A stretch of 64,000 nt of DNA, taken from the NCBI RefSeq assembly GCF_051020975.1, contig NW_027478158.1, forward strand, positions 31,426,001 to 31,490,000, written 5' to 3'. The position numbers were made by a program, and so were the translations under genes. Source of the stretch: Osmia lignaria lignaria (Eukaryota; Arthropoda; Insecta; Hymenoptera; Megachilidae). A model generated the notes under the pieces. The model was not told the origin of the DNA. It saw nothing but the letters and a program-made list of their open reading frames with translations, and did not search any database. Positions 23,184 to 37,029 of this stretch are shown one piece after another (positions within the stretch are counted from its first letter, which is position 1; every line of letters starts with the position of its first letter).

Positions 23184-25759
23184 AGTAGGAAACTTAATTC
23201 TCTACAAAAAAGGTCTCTTAACATTTTGCCATAGCTCGCTTCGTTTCCTAGATATTTGCAGATTTATCTCAAGGGAAGGGGCCTGACGGACATATTTCGA
23301 GTTATTTCTTCTTCTTGTTGTTCTTCTTCTGCACAGCTACGCTGGAAGTGGCATTTGCAGCTCGCAATAGTGCAGAGTTATCTCAAAGAAAGGGGCCACG
23401 GTGTTTCTGTATCTCTATTATGTTGGTGCGGCTTCGGATCTTTTAAATATCTCGATATATCTCGAAAACTACGCTTCTGATCAAAAAATATCATAGAACA
23501 TAAAAAGTAGGAAACTTAATTCTCTACAAAAAAGGTCTCTTAACATTTTGCCATAGCTCGCTTCGTTTCCTAGATATTTGCAGATTTATCTCAAGGGAAG
23601 GGGCCTGACGGACATATTTCGAGTTATTTCTTCTTCTTGTTGTTCTTCTTCTGCACAGCTACGCTGGAAGTGGCATTTGCAGCTCGCAATAGTGCAGAGT
23701 TATCTCAAAGAAAGGGGCCACGGTGTTTCTGTATCTCTATTATGTTGGTGCGGCTTCGGATCTTTTAAATATCTCGATATATCTCGAAAACTACGCTTCT
23801 GATCAAAAAATATCATAGAACATAAATTGTAGGAAACATAATTCTCTACAAAAAAGGTCTCTTAACATTTTGCCATAGCTCGTTTGGTTTCCGAGATATT
23901 TGCAGATATATCTCATGGGAAGGGGCCTGACGGACATATTTCGAGATATTTCTTCTTCTTGTTGTTCTTCTTCTGCACAGCTAAACTGGAAGTGGTATTT
24001 CCAGCTCGCAATAGCGCAGAGTTATCTCAAAGAAAGGGGCCACGGTGTCTCTGTATCTCTATTATGTTGGTGCGGCTTCGGATCTTTTAAATATCTCGAT
24101 ATATCTCGAAAACTACGCTTCTGATCAAAAAATATCATAGAACGTAAATTGTAGGAAACATAATTCTCTACAAAAAAGGTCTCTTAACATTTTGCCATAG
24201 CTCGCTTCGTTTCCGAGATATTTGCAGATTTATCTCAAGGGAAGGGGCCTGACGGACATATTTCGAGATATTTCTTCTTCTTGTTGTTCTTCTTCTGCAC
24301 AGCTAAGCTGGAAGTGGCATTTGCAGCGCGCAATAGTGCAGAGTTATCTCAAAGAAAGGGGCCACGGTGTTTCTGTATCTCTATTATGTTGGTGCCGCTT
24401 CGGAACTTTTAAATATCTGGATATATCTCGGGAACTACGCATCTGATCAAAAAATATCATAGAACATAAAAAGTAGGAAACTTAATTCTCTACAAAAAAG
24501 GTCTCTTAACATTTTGCCATAGCTCGCTTCGTTTCCTAGATATTTGCAGATTTATCTCAAGGGAAGGGGCCTGACGGACATATTTCGAGTTATTTCTTCT
24601 TCTTGTTGTTCTTCTTCTGCACAGCTACGCTGGAAGTGGCGTTTGCAGCTCGCAATAGTGCAGAGTTATCTCAAAGAAAGGGGCCACGGTGTTTCTGTAT
24701 CTCTATTATGTTGGTGCGGCTTCGGATCTTTTAAATATCTCGATATATCTCGAAAACTACGCTTCTGATCAAAAAATATCATAGAACATAAATTGTAGGA
24801 AACATAATTCTCTACAAAAAAGGTCTCTTAACATTTTGCCATAGCTCGTTTGGTTTCCGAGATATTTGCAGATATATCTCATGGGAAGGGGCCTGACGGA
24901 CATATTTCGAGATATTTCTTCTTCTTGTTGTTCTTCTTCTGCACAGCTAAACTGGAAGTGGTATTTCCAGCTCGCAATAGCGCAGAGTTATCTCAAAGAA
25001 ACGGGCCACGGTGTTTCTGTATCTCTATTATGTTGGTGCGGCTTCGGAACTTTTAAATATCTTGATATATCTCGAGAACTACGCATCTGATCAAAAAATA
25101 TCATAGAACATAAAAAGTAGGAAACTTAATTCTGTACAAAAAAGGTCTCTTAACATTTTGCCATAGCTCGCTTCGTTTCCTAGATATTTGCAGATTTATC
25201 TCAAGGGAAGGGGCCTGACGGACATATTTCGAGTTATTTCTTCTTCTTGTTGTTCTTCTTCTGCACAGCTACGCTGGAAGTGGCATTTGCAGCTCGCAAT
25301 AGTGCAGAGTTATCTCAAAGAAAGGGGCCACGGTGTTTCTGTATCTCTATTATGTTGGTGCGGCTTCGGAACTTTTAAATATCTTGATATATCTCGAGAA
25401 CTACGCATCTGATCAAAAAATATCATAGAACATAAAAAGTAAGAAACTTAATTCTCTACAAAAAAGGTCTCTTAACATTTTGCTATAGCTCGCTTCGTTT
25501 CCGAGATATTTGCAGATTTATCTCGAGGGAAGGGGCCTGACGGACATATTTCGAGATATTTCTTCTTCTTGTTGTTCTTCTTCTGCACAGCTAAGCTGGA
25601 AGCGGCATTTGCGGCTCGCACTAGTGCAGAGTTATCTCGAAGAAAGGGGCCACGGTGTTTCTGTATCTCTATTATGTTGGTGCGGCTTCGGATCTTTTAA
25701 ATATCTCGATATATCTCGAAAACTACGCTTCTGATCAAAAAATATCATAGAACATAAAT
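23184..25759 (+). repeat. Monomers 73-80: h-h plus 6-mer HOR copy 1
   Basis: Two h monomers precede the 6-mer (23828-25759): i/d, f, m, i, j/b, k. The j/b unit has a private TCTGTACAAA (25131) shared with the second 6-mer copy. Monomer 80 (25438-25759) starts as k and ends as h (p256 T, p292 T), leading into the next i/d unit, so it is the exchange junction of this duplication. Confidence 0.8.
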
Positions 25760-28013
25760 TGTAGGAAACATAATTCTCTACAAAAAAGGTCTCTTAACAT
25801 TTTGCCATAGCTCGTTTGGTTTCCGAGATATTTGCAGATATATCTCATGGGAAGGGGCCTGACGGACATATTTCGAGATATTTCTTCTTCTTGTTGTTCT
25901 TCTTCTGCACAGCTAAACTGGAAGTGGTATTTCCAGCTCGCAATAGCGCAGAGTTATCTCAAAGAAAGGGGCCACGGTGTCTCTGTATCTCTATTATGTT
26001 GGTGCGGCTTCGGATCTTTTAAATATCTCGATATATCTCGAAAACTACGCTTCTGATCAAAAAATATCATAGAACGTAAATTGTAGGAAACATAATTCTC
26101 TACAAAAAAGGTCTCTTAACATTTTGCCATAGCTCGCTTCGTTTCCGAGATATTTGCAGATTTATCTCAAGGGAAGGGGCCTGACGGACATATTTCGAGA
26201 TATTTCTTCTTCTTGTTGTTCTTCTTCTGCACAGCTAAGCTGGAAGTGGCATTTGCAGCGCGCAATAGTGCAGAGTTATCTCAAAGAAAGGGGCCACGGT
26301 GTTTCTGTATCTCTATTATGTTGGTGCCGCTTCGGAACTTTTAAATATCTGGATATATCTCGGGAACTACGCATCTGATCAAAAAATATCATAGAACATA
26401 AAAAGTAGGAAACTTAATTCTCTACAAAAAAGGTCTCTTAACATTTTGCCATAGCTCGCTTCGTTTCCTAGATATTTGCAGATTTATCTCAAGGGAAGGG
26501 GCCTGACGGACATATTTCGAGTTATTTCTTCTTCTTGTTGTTCTTCTTCTGCACAGCTACGCTGGAAGTGGCGTTTGCAGCTCGCAATAGTGCAGAGTTA
26601 TCTCAAAGAAAGGGGCCACGGTGTTTCTGTATCTCTATTATGTTGGTGCGGCTTCGGATCTTTTAAATATCTCGATATATCTCGAAAACTACGCTTCTGA
26701 TCAAAAAATATCATAGAACATAAATTGTAGGAAACATAATTCTCTACAAAAAAGGTCTCTTAACATTTTGCCATAGCTCGTTTGGTTTCCGAGATATTTG
26801 CAGATATATCTCATGGGAAGGGGCCTGACGGACATATTTCGAGATATTTCTTCTTCTTGTTGTTCTTCTTCTGCACAGCTAAACTGGAAGTGGTATTTCC
26901 AGCTCGCAATAGCGCAGAGTTATCTCAAAGAAACGGGCCACGGTGTTTCTGTATCTCTATTATGTTGGTGCGGCTTCGGAACTTTTAAATATCTTGATAT
27001 ATCTCGAGAACTACGCATCTGATCAAAAAATATCATAGAACATAAAAAGTAGGAAACTTAATTCTGTACAAAAAAGGTCTCTTAACATTTTGCCATAGCT
27101 CGCTTCGTTTCCTAGATATTTGCAGATTTATCTCAAGGGAAGGGGCCTGACGGACATATTTCGAGTTATTTCTTCTTCTTGTTGTTCTTCTTCTGCACAG
27201 CTACGCTGGAAGTGGCATTTGCAGCTCGCAATAGTGCAGAGTTATCTCAAAGAAAGGGGCCACGGTGTTTCTGTATCTCTATTATGTTGGTGCGGCTTCG
27301 GAACTTTTAAATATCTTGATATATCTCGAGAACTACGCATCTGATCAAAAAATATCATAGAACATAAAAAGTAAGAAACTTAATTCTCTACAAAAAAGGT
27401 CTCTTAACATTTTGCTATAGCTCGCTTCGTTTCCGAGATATTTGCAGATTTATCTCGAGGGAAGGGGCCTGACGGACATATTTCGAGATATTTCTTCTTC
27501 TTGTTGTTCTTCTTCTGCACAGCTAAGCTGGAAGCGGCATTTGCGGCTCGCACTAGTGCAGAGTTATCTCGAAGAAAGGGGCCACGGTGTTTCTGTATCT
27601 CTATTATGTTGGTGCGGCTTCGGAACTTTAAAATATCTTGATATATCTCGAGAACTACGCATCTGATCAAAAAATATCATAGAACGTAAAAAGTAGGAAA
27701 CTTAATTCTCTACAAATAAAGTCTCTTAACATTTTGCCATAGCTCGGTTCGTTTCCGAGATATTTGCAGATTTATCTCAAGGGAAGGGGCCTGACGGACA
27801 TATTTCGAGATATTTCTTCTTCTTGTTGTTCTTCATCTGCACAGCTAAGCTGGAAGTGGCATCTGCAGCTCGCAATAGTGCAGAGTTATCTCAAAGAAAG
27901 GGGCCACGGTGTTTCTGTATCTCTATTATGTTGGTGCGGCTTCGGAACTTTTAAATATCTTGATATATCTCGAGAACTACGCATCTGATCAAAAAATATC
28001 ATTGAACCTAAAA
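25760..28013 (+). repeat. Monomers 81-87: 6-mer HOR copy 2, then l
   Basis: The six types repeat the order at 23828-25759 (1,932-bp period), ending with an intact k monomer (86), then type l (87) as in monomers 69-70. Markers GTCTCTG (monomer 81) and TCTGTACAA (monomer 85) confirm the pairing. Confidence 0.8.
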
Positions 28014-28979
28014 AGTAGGAAACTTAATTCTCTACAAAAAAGGTCTCTTAACATTTTGCCATAGCTCGCTTTGTTTCCGAGATATTTGCAGATTTATCTC
28101 AAGGGAAGGGGCCTGACGGACATATTTCTAGATATTTCTTCTTCTTGTTCTTCTTCTTCTGCACAGCTAAGCTGGAAGCGGCATTTGCAGCTCGCAATAG
28201 TGCAGAGTTATCTCAAAGAAAGGGGCCACGGTGTTTCTGTATTTCTATTATGTTGGTGCGGCTTCGGGTCTTTTAAATATCTCGATGTATCTCGAAAACT
28301 ACGCTTCTGATCAAAAAATATCATAGAACGTAAATTGTAGGAAACATAATTCTCTACATAAAAGGTCTCTTAACATTTTGAAATAGCTCGCTTCGTTTCC
28401 GAGATATTTGCAGATTTATCTGAAGGGAAGGGGCCTGACGGACATATTTCGAGATATTTCTTCTTCTTGTTGTTCCTCTTCTGCACAGCTAAGCTGGAAG
28501 TGGCATTTGCAGCTCGCAATAGTGCAGAGTTATCTCAAAGAAAGGGGCCACGGTGTTTCTGTATCTCTATTATGTTGGTGCGGCTTCGGAACTTTTAAAT
28601 ATCTTGATATATCTCGAGAACTACGCATCTGATCAAAAAGTATCATACAACATAAAAAGTAGGAAACTTAATTCTCTACAAAAAAGGTCTCTTAACATTT
28701 TGCCATAGCTCGCTTCGTTTCCGAGATATTTGCAGATTTATCTCAAGGGAAGGGGCCTGACGGACATATTTCGAGATATTTCTTCTTCTTGTTGATCTTC
28801 TTCTGCACAGCTAAGCTGGACGTGGCATTTACAGCTCGCAATAGTGCAGAGTTATCTCAAAGAAAGGGGCCACGGTGTTTCTGTATCTCTATTATGTTGG
28901 TGCGGTTTCGGAACTTTTCAATATCTTGATATATCTCGAGAACTACGCATCTGATCAAAAAATATCATAAAACATAAAA
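28014..28979 (+). repeat. Monomers 88-90: start of the diverse zone
   Basis: Monomer 88 is the first of the TTC-extended subfamily (TTTCTAGATATT near p112-123, a pure TTC run, TGTATTTCTATT), with private changes such as CGATGTATC. Monomer 89 has TTTTGAAATAGC near p41-52 and TTCCTCTTC. Monomer 90 closely matches monomer 72, including GTTGATCTTC and TTTTCAATATC. Confidence 0.7.
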
Positions 28980-31900
28980 AGTAGGAAACTTAATTCTCTA
29001 CAAAAAAGGTCTCTTAACATTTTGCCATAGCTCGCTTCGTTTCCGAGATATTTGCAGATTTATCTCAAGGGAAGGGGCCTGACGGACATATTTCTAGATA
29101 TTTCTTCTTCTTGTTCTTCTTCTTCTGCACAGCTAAGCTGGAAGTGGCATTTGCAGCTCGCAATAGTGCAGAGTTATCTCAAAGAAAGGGGCCACGGTGT
29201 TTCTGTATTTCTATTATGTTGGTGCGGCTTCGGATCTTTTAAATATCTCGATATATCTCGAAAACTACGCTTCTGATCAAAAAATATCATAGAACGTAAA
29301 TTGTAGGAAACATAATTCTCTACAAAAAAGGTCTCTTAACATTTTGAAATAGCTCGCTTCGTTTCCGAGATATTTGCAGATTTATCTCAAGGGAAGGGGC
29401 CTGACGGACATATTTCGAGATATTTCTTCTTCTTGTTGTTCTTCTTCTGCACAGCTAAACTGGAAGTGGCATTTCCAGCTCGCAATAGCGCAGAGTTATC
29501 TCAAAGAAAGGGGCCACGGTGTTTCTGTATCTCTATTATGATGGTGCGGCTACGGAACTTTTAAATATCTTGATATATCTCGAGAACTACGCATCTGATA
29601 AAAAAATATCATAGAACATAAAAAGTAGGAAACTTAATTCTCTACAAAAAACGTCTCTTAACATTTTGCCATAGCTCGCTTCGTTTCCTAGATATTTGCA
29701 GATTTATCTCAAGGGAAGGGGTCTGACGGACATATTTCGAGTTATTTCTTCTTCTTGTTGTTCTTCTTCTGCACAGCTACGCTGGAAGTGGTATTTGCAG
29801 CTCGCAATAGTGCAGAGTTATCTCAAAGAAAGGGGCCACGGTGTTTCTGTATTTCTATTATGTTGGTGCGGCTTCGGATCTTTTAAATATCTCGATATAT
29901 CTCGAAAACTACGCTTCTGATCAAAAAATATCATAGAACGTAAATTGTAGGAAACATAATTCTCTACAAAAAAGGTCTCTTAACATTTTGAAATAGCTCG
30001 CTTCGTTTCCGAGATATTCGCAGATTTATCTCGAGGGAAGGGGCCTGACGGACATATTTCGAGATATTTCTTCTTCTTGTTGTTCTTCTTCTGCACAGCT
30101 AAACTGGAAGTGGCATTTGCGGCTCGCACTAGTGCAGAGTTATCTCAAAGAAAGGGGCCACGGTGTTTCTGTATCTCTATTATGTTGGTGCGGCTTCGGA
30201 ACTTTTAAATATCTCGATATATCTCGAAAACTACGCTTCTGATCAAAAAATATCATAGAACATAAATTGTAGGAAACATAATTCTCTACAAAAAAGGTCT
30301 CTTAACGTTTTGCCATAGCTCGCTTCGTTTCCTAGATATTTGCAGATTTATCTCAAGGGAAGGGGCCTGACGGACATATTTCGAGTTATTTCTTCTTCTT
30401 GTTGTTCTTCTTCTGCACAGCTACGCTGGAAGTGGCATTTGCAGCTCGCAATAGTGCAGAGTTATCTCAAAGAAAGGGGCCACGGTGTTTCTGTATTTCT
30501 ATTATGTTGGTGCGGCTTCGGAACTTTTAAATATCTTGATATATCTCGAGAACTACGCATCTGATCAAAAAATATCATAGAACATAAAAAGTAGGAAACT
30601 TAATTCTCTACAAAAAAGGTCTCTCAACATTTTGCCATAGCTCGCTTCGTTTCCGAGATATTTGCAGATTTATCTCAAGGGAAGGGGCCTGACGGACATA
30701 TTTCGAGATATTTCTTCTTCTTGTTGTTCTTCTTCTGCACAGCTAAACTAGAAGTGGCATTTCCAGCTCGCAATAGCGCAGAGTTATCTCAATGAAAGGG
30801 GCCACGGTGTTTCTGTATCTCTATTATGTTGGTGCGGCTTCGGAACTTTTAAATATCTTGATATATCTCGAGAACTACGCATCTGATCAAAAAATATCAT
30901 AGAACATAAAAAGTAGGAAACTTAATTCTCTACAAAAAAGGTCTCTTAACATTTTGCCATAGCTCGCTTCGCTTCCGAGATATTTGCAGATTTATCTCAA
31001 GGGAAGGGGCCTGACGGACATATTTCGAGATATTTCTTCTTCTTGTTGTTCTTCTTCTGCACAGCTAAGCTGGAAGTGGCATTTGCAGCTCGCAATAGTG
31101 CAGAGTTATCTCAAAGAAAGGGGCCACGGTGTTTCTGTATCTCTATTATGTTGGTGCGGCTTCGGATCTTTCAAATATCTCGATATATCTCGAAAACTAC
31201 GCTTCTGATCAAAAAATATCATAGAACGTAAATTGTAGGAAACATAATTCTCTACAAAAAAGGTCTCTTAACATTTTGCCATAGCTCGCTTCGTTTCCGA
31301 GATATTTGCAGATTTATCTCAAGGGAAGGGGCCTGACGGACATATTTCGAGATATTTCTTCTTCTTGTTGTTCTTCTTCTGCACAGCTAAGCTGGAAGTG
31401 GCATTTGCAGCGCGCAATAGTGCAGAGTTATCTCAAAGAAAGGGGCCACGGTGTTTCTGTATCTCTATTATGTTGGTGCCGCTTCGGAACTTTTAAATAT
31501 CTGGATATATCTCGGGAACTACGCATCTGATCAAAAAATATCATAGAACATAAAAAGTAGGAAACTTAATTCTCTACAAAAAAGGTCTCTTAACATTTTG
31601 CCATAGCTCGCTTCGTTTCCTAGATATTTGCAGATTTATCTCAAGGGAAGGGGCCTGACGGACATATTTCGAGTTATTTCTTCTTCTTGTTGTTCTTCTT
31701 CTGCACAGCTACGCTGGAAGTGGCATTTGCAGCTCGCAATAGTGCAGAGTTATCTCAAAGAAAGGGGCCACGGTGTTTCTGTATCTCTATTATGTTGGTG
31801 CGGCTTCGGATCTTTTAAATATCTCGATATATCTCGAAAACTACGCTTCTGATCAAAAAATATCATAGAACATAAATTGTAGGAAACATAATTCTCTACA

Positions 31901-33487
31901 AAAAAGGTCTCTTAACATTTTGCCATAGCTCGTTTGGTTTCCGAGATATTTGCAGATATATCTCATGGGAAGGGGCCTGACGGACATATTTCGAGATATT
32001 TCTTCTTCTTGTTGTTCTTCTTCTGCACAGCTAAACTGGAAGTGGCATTTCCAGCTCGCAATAGCGCAGAGTTATCTCAAAGAAAGGGGCCACGGTGTTT
32101 CTGTACCTCTATTATGTTGGTGCGGCTTCGGAACTTTTAAATATCTTGATATATCTCGAGAACTACGCATCTGATCAAAAAATATCATAGAACATAAAAA
32201 GTAGAAAACTTAATTCTCTACAAAAAAGGTCTCTTAACATTTTGCCATAGCTCGCTTCGTTTCCTAGATATTTGCAGATTTATCTCAAGGGAAGGGGCCT
32301 GACGGACATATTTCGAGTTATTTCTTCTTCTTGTTGTTCTTCTTCTGCACAGCTACGCTGGAAGTGGCATTTGCAGCTCGCAATAGTGCAGAGTTATCAC
32401 AAAGAAAGGGGCCACGGTGTTTCTGTATCTCTATTATGTTGGTGCGGCTTCGGAACTTTTAAATATCTTGATATATCTCGGGAACTACGCATCTGATCAA
32501 AAAATATCATAGAACATAAAAAGTAGGAAACTTAATTCTCTACAAAAAAGGTCTCTTAACATTTTGCCATAGCTCGCTTCGCTTCCGAGATATTTGCAGA
32601 TTTATCTCAAGGGAAGGGGCCTGACGGACATATTTCGAGATATTTCTTCTTCTTGTTGTTCTTCTTCTGCACAGCTACGCTGGAAGTGGCATTTGCAGCT
32701 CGCAATAGTGCAGAGTTATCACAAAGAAAGGGGCCACGGTGTTTCTGTATCTCTATTATGTTGGTGCGGCTTCGGAACTTTTAAATATCTTGATATATCT
32801 CGGGAACTACGCATCTGATCAAAAAATATCATAGAACATAAAAAGTAGGAAACTTAATTCTCTACAAAAAAGGTCTCTTAACATTTTGCCATAGCTCGCT
32901 TCGCTTCCGAGATATTTGCAGATTTATCTCAAGGGAAGGGGCCTGACGGACATATTTCGAGATATTTCTTCTTCTTGTTGTTCTTCTTCTGCACAGCTAA
33001 GCTGGAAGTGGCATTTGCAGCTCGCAATAGTGCAGAGTTATCTCAAAGAAAGGGGCCACGGTGTTTCTGTATCTCTATTATGTTGGTGCGGCTTCGGATC
33101 TTTTAAATATCTCGATATATCTCGAAAACTACGCATCTGATCAAAAAATATCATAGAACATAAAAAGTAGGAAACCTAATTATCTACAAAAAAGGTCTCT
33201 TAACATTTTGCCATAGCTCGCTTCGTTTCCGAGATATTTGCAGATTTATCTCGAGGGAAGGGGCCTGACGGACATATTTCGAGATATTTCTTCTTCTTGT
33301 TGTTCTTCTTCTGCACAGCTAAGCTGGAAGTGGCATTTGCAGCTCGCAATAGTGCAGAGTTATCTCAAAGAAAGGGGCCACGGTGTTTCTGTATCTCTAT
33401 TATGTTGGTGCGGCTTCGGAACTTTTAAATATCTTGATATATCTCGAGAACTACGCATCTGATCAAAAAGTATCATAGAACGTAAAT
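28980..33487 (+). repeat. Segmental copy A1 (monomers 91-104)
   Basis: These 14 monomers recur in order as monomers 133-146, 42 monomers (13,524 bp) downstream. A private ATGATGG followed by GGCTACGG in monomer 92 (around 29538) recurs around 43062. Other shared marks are GTGGTATTTGC in monomer 93, TTCGCAG in 94, TCAATGAAAGG in 96, TTTCAAATAT in 97 and TATCACAAAG in 101-102. Small differences include CTAGAAG versus CTGGAAG in monomer 96. Confidence 0.85.
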
Positions 33488-36400
33488 TGTAGGAAACATA
33501 ATTCTCTACAAAAAAGGTCTCTTAACATTTTGAAATAGCTCGCTTCGTTTCCGAGATATTTGCAGATTTATCTCAAGGGAAGGGGCCTGACGGACATATT
33601 TCGAGATATTTCTTCTTCTTGTTGTTCCTCTTCTGCACAGCTAAGCTGGAAGTGGCATTTGCAGCTCGCAATAGTGCAGAGTTATCTCAAAGAAAGGGGC
33701 CACGGTGTTTCTGTATCTCTATTATGTTGGTGCGGCTTCGGAACTTTTAAATATCTTGATATATCTCGAGAACTACGCATCTGATCAAAAAATATCATTG
33801 AACCTAAAAAGTAGGAAACTTAATTCTCTACAAAAAAGGTCTCTTAACATTTTGCCATAGCTCGCTTCGTTTCCGAGATATTTGCAGATTTATCTCAAGG
33901 GAAGGGGCCTGACGGACATATTTCGAGATATTTCTTCTTCTTGTTGTTCTTCTTCTGCACAGCTAAGCTGGAAGTGGCATTTGCAGCTCGCAATAGTGCA
34001 GAGTTATCTCAAAGAAAGGGGCCACGGTGTTTCTGTATCTCTATTATGTTGGTGCGGCTTCGGAACTTTTAAATATCTCGATATATCTCGAAAACTACGC
34101 TTCTGATCAAAAAATATCATAGAACATAAATTGTAGGAAACATAATTCTCTACAAAAAAGGTCTCTTAAGATTTTGCCATAGCTCGTTTCGTTTCCGAGA
34201 TATTTGCAGATATATCTCAAGGGAAGGGGCCTGACGGACATATTTCGAGATATTTCTTCTTCTTGTTGTTCTTCTTCTGCACAGCTAAACTGGAAGTGGC
34301 ATTTCCAGCTCGCAATAGCGCAGAGTTATCTCAAAGAAAGGGGCCACGGTGTTTCTGTATCTCTATTATGTTGGTGCGGCTTCGGAACTTTTAAATATCT
34401 TGATACATCTCGAGAACTACGCATCTGATCAAAAAATATCATAGAACATGAAAAGTAGGAAACTGAATTCTCTACAAAAAAGGTCTCTTAACATTTTGCC
34501 ATAGCTCGCTTCGTTTCCAAGATATTTGCAGATTTATCTCAAGGGAAGGGGCCTGACGGACATATTTCGACATATTTCTTCTTCTTGTTGTTCTTCTTCT
34601 GCACAGCGAAGCTGGAAGTGGCATTTGCAGCTCGCAATAGTGCAGAGTTATCTCAAAGAAAGGGGCCACGGTGTTTCTGTATCTCTATTATGTTGGTGCG
34701 GCTTCGGAACTTTTAAATATCTTGATATATCTCGAGAACTACGCATCTGATGAAAAAATATCATAGAAGATAAAAAGTGGGAAACTTAATTCTCTACAAA
34801 AAAGGTCTCTTAACATTTTGCCATAGCTCGCTTGGTTTCCGAGATATTTGCAGATTTATCTCAAGGGAAGGGGCCTGACGGACATATTTCGAGATATTTC
34901 TTCTTCTTGTTGTTCTTCTTCTGCACAGCTAAGCTGGAAGTGGCATTTGCAGGTCGCAATAGTGCAGAGTTATCTCAAAGAAAGGGGCCACGGTATTTCT
35001 GTATCTCTATTATGTTGGTGCCGCTTCGGAACTTTTAAATCTCTGGATATATCTCGAGAACTACGCATCTGATCAAAAAATATCATTGAACCTAAAAAGT
35101 AGGAAACTTAATTCTCTACAAAAAAGGTCTCTTAACATTTTGCCATAGCTCGCTTCGTTTCCGAGATATTTGCAGATTTATCTCAAGGGAAGGGGCCTGA
35201 CGGACATATTTCTAGATATTTCTTCTTCTTGTTCTTCTTCTTCTGCACAGCTAAGCTGGAAGTGGCATTTGCAGCTCGCAATAGTGCAGAGTTATCTCAA
35301 AGAAAGGGGCCACGGTGTTTCTGTATTTCTATTATGTTGGTGCGGCTTCGGATCTTTTAAATATCTCGATATATCTCGAAAACTACGCTTCTGATCAAAA
35401 AATATCATAGAACGTAAATTGTAGGAAACATAATTCTCTACAAAAAAGGTCTCTTAACATTTTGAAATAGCTCGCTTCGTTTCCGAGATATTTGCAGATT
35501 TATCTCAAGGGAAGGGGCCTGACGCACATATTTCGAGATATTTCTTCTTCTTGTTGTTCCTCTTCTGCACAGCTAAGCTGGAAGTGGCATTTGCAGCTCG
35601 CAATAGTGCAGAGTTATCTCAAAGAAAGGGGCCACGGTGTTTCTGTATCTCTATTATGTTGGTGCGGCTTCGGAACTTTTAAATATCTTGATATATCTCG
35701 AGAACTACGCATCTGATCAAAAAATATCATAGAACATAAAAAGTAGGAAACCTAATTCTCTACAAAAAAGGTCTCTTAACATTTTGCCATAGCTCGCTTC
35801 GTTTCCGAGATATTTGCAGATTTATCTCGAGGGAAGGGGCCTGACGGACATATTTCGAGATATTTCATCTTCTTGTTGTTCTTCTTCTGCACAGCTAAGC
35901 TGGATGCGGCATTTGCGGCTCGCACTAGTGCAGAGTTATCTCAAAGAAAGGGGCCACGGTGTTTCTGTATCTCTATTATGTTGGTGCGGCTTCGGATCTT
36001 TTAAATATCTCGATATATCTCGAAAACTACGCTTCTGATCAAAATATATCATAGAACATAAATTGTAGGAAACATAATTCTCTACAAAAAAGGTCTCTTA
36101 ACATTTTGCCATAGCTCGTTTGGTTTCCGAGATATTTGCAGATATATCTCACGGGAAGGGGCCTGACGTACATATTTCGAGATATTTCTTCTTCTTGTTG
36201 TTCTTCTTCTGCACAGCTAAACTGGAAGTGGCATTTCCAGCTCGCAATAGCGCAGAGTTATCTCAAAGAAAGGGGCCACGGTGTTTCTGTATCTCTATTA
36301 TGTTGGTGCGGCTTCGGAACTTTTAAATATCTTGATATATCTCGAGAACTACGCATCTGATCAAAAAATATCATAGAACATAAAAAGTAGGAAACTTAAT

Positions 36401-37029
36401 TCTCTACAAAAAAGGTCTCTTAACATTTTGCCATAGCTCGCTTCGTTTCCTAGATATTTGCAGATTTATCTCAAGGGAAGGGGCCTGACGGACATATTTC
36501 GAGTTATTTCTTCTTCTTGTTGTTCTTCTTCTGCACAGCTACGCTGGAAGTGGCATTTGCAGCTCGCAATAGTGCAGAGTTATCTCAAAGAAAGGGGCCA
36601 CGGTATTTCTGTATCTCTATTATGTTGGTGCGGCTTCGGAACTTTTAAATATCTTGATATATCTCGAGAACTACGCATCTGATCAAAAAATATCATAGAA
36701 CATAAATTGTAGGAAACATAATTCTCTACAAAAAAGGTCTCTTAAGATTTTGCCATTGCTCGTTTCGTTTCCGAGATATTTGCAGATATATCTCAAGGGA
36801 AGGGGCCTGACGGATATATTTCGAGATATTTCTTCTTCTTGTTGTTCTTCTTCTGCACAGCTAAACTGGAAGTGGCATTTCCAGCTCGCAATAGCGCAGA
36901 GTTATCTCAAAGAAAGGGGCCACGGTGTTTCTGTATCTCTATTATGTTGGTGCGGCTTCGGAACTTTTAAATATCTTGATATATCTCGAGAACTACGCAT
37001 CTGATCAAAAAATATCATAGAACATAAAA
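33488..37029 (+). repeat. Segmental copy B1, first part (monomers 105-115)
   Basis: With the next block, these units recur as monomers 159-173, 54 monomers (17,388 bp) downstream. Markers include TTCGACATATT and CACAGCGAAGC in monomer 108, AAATCTCTGG in 109, GACGCACAT in 111, GCTGGATGCGG in 112, GACGTACAT in 113 and ATTGCTCG in 115. Monomer 108 ends AGAAGATAAA here but AGAACATAAA in the later copy. Confidence 0.85.
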
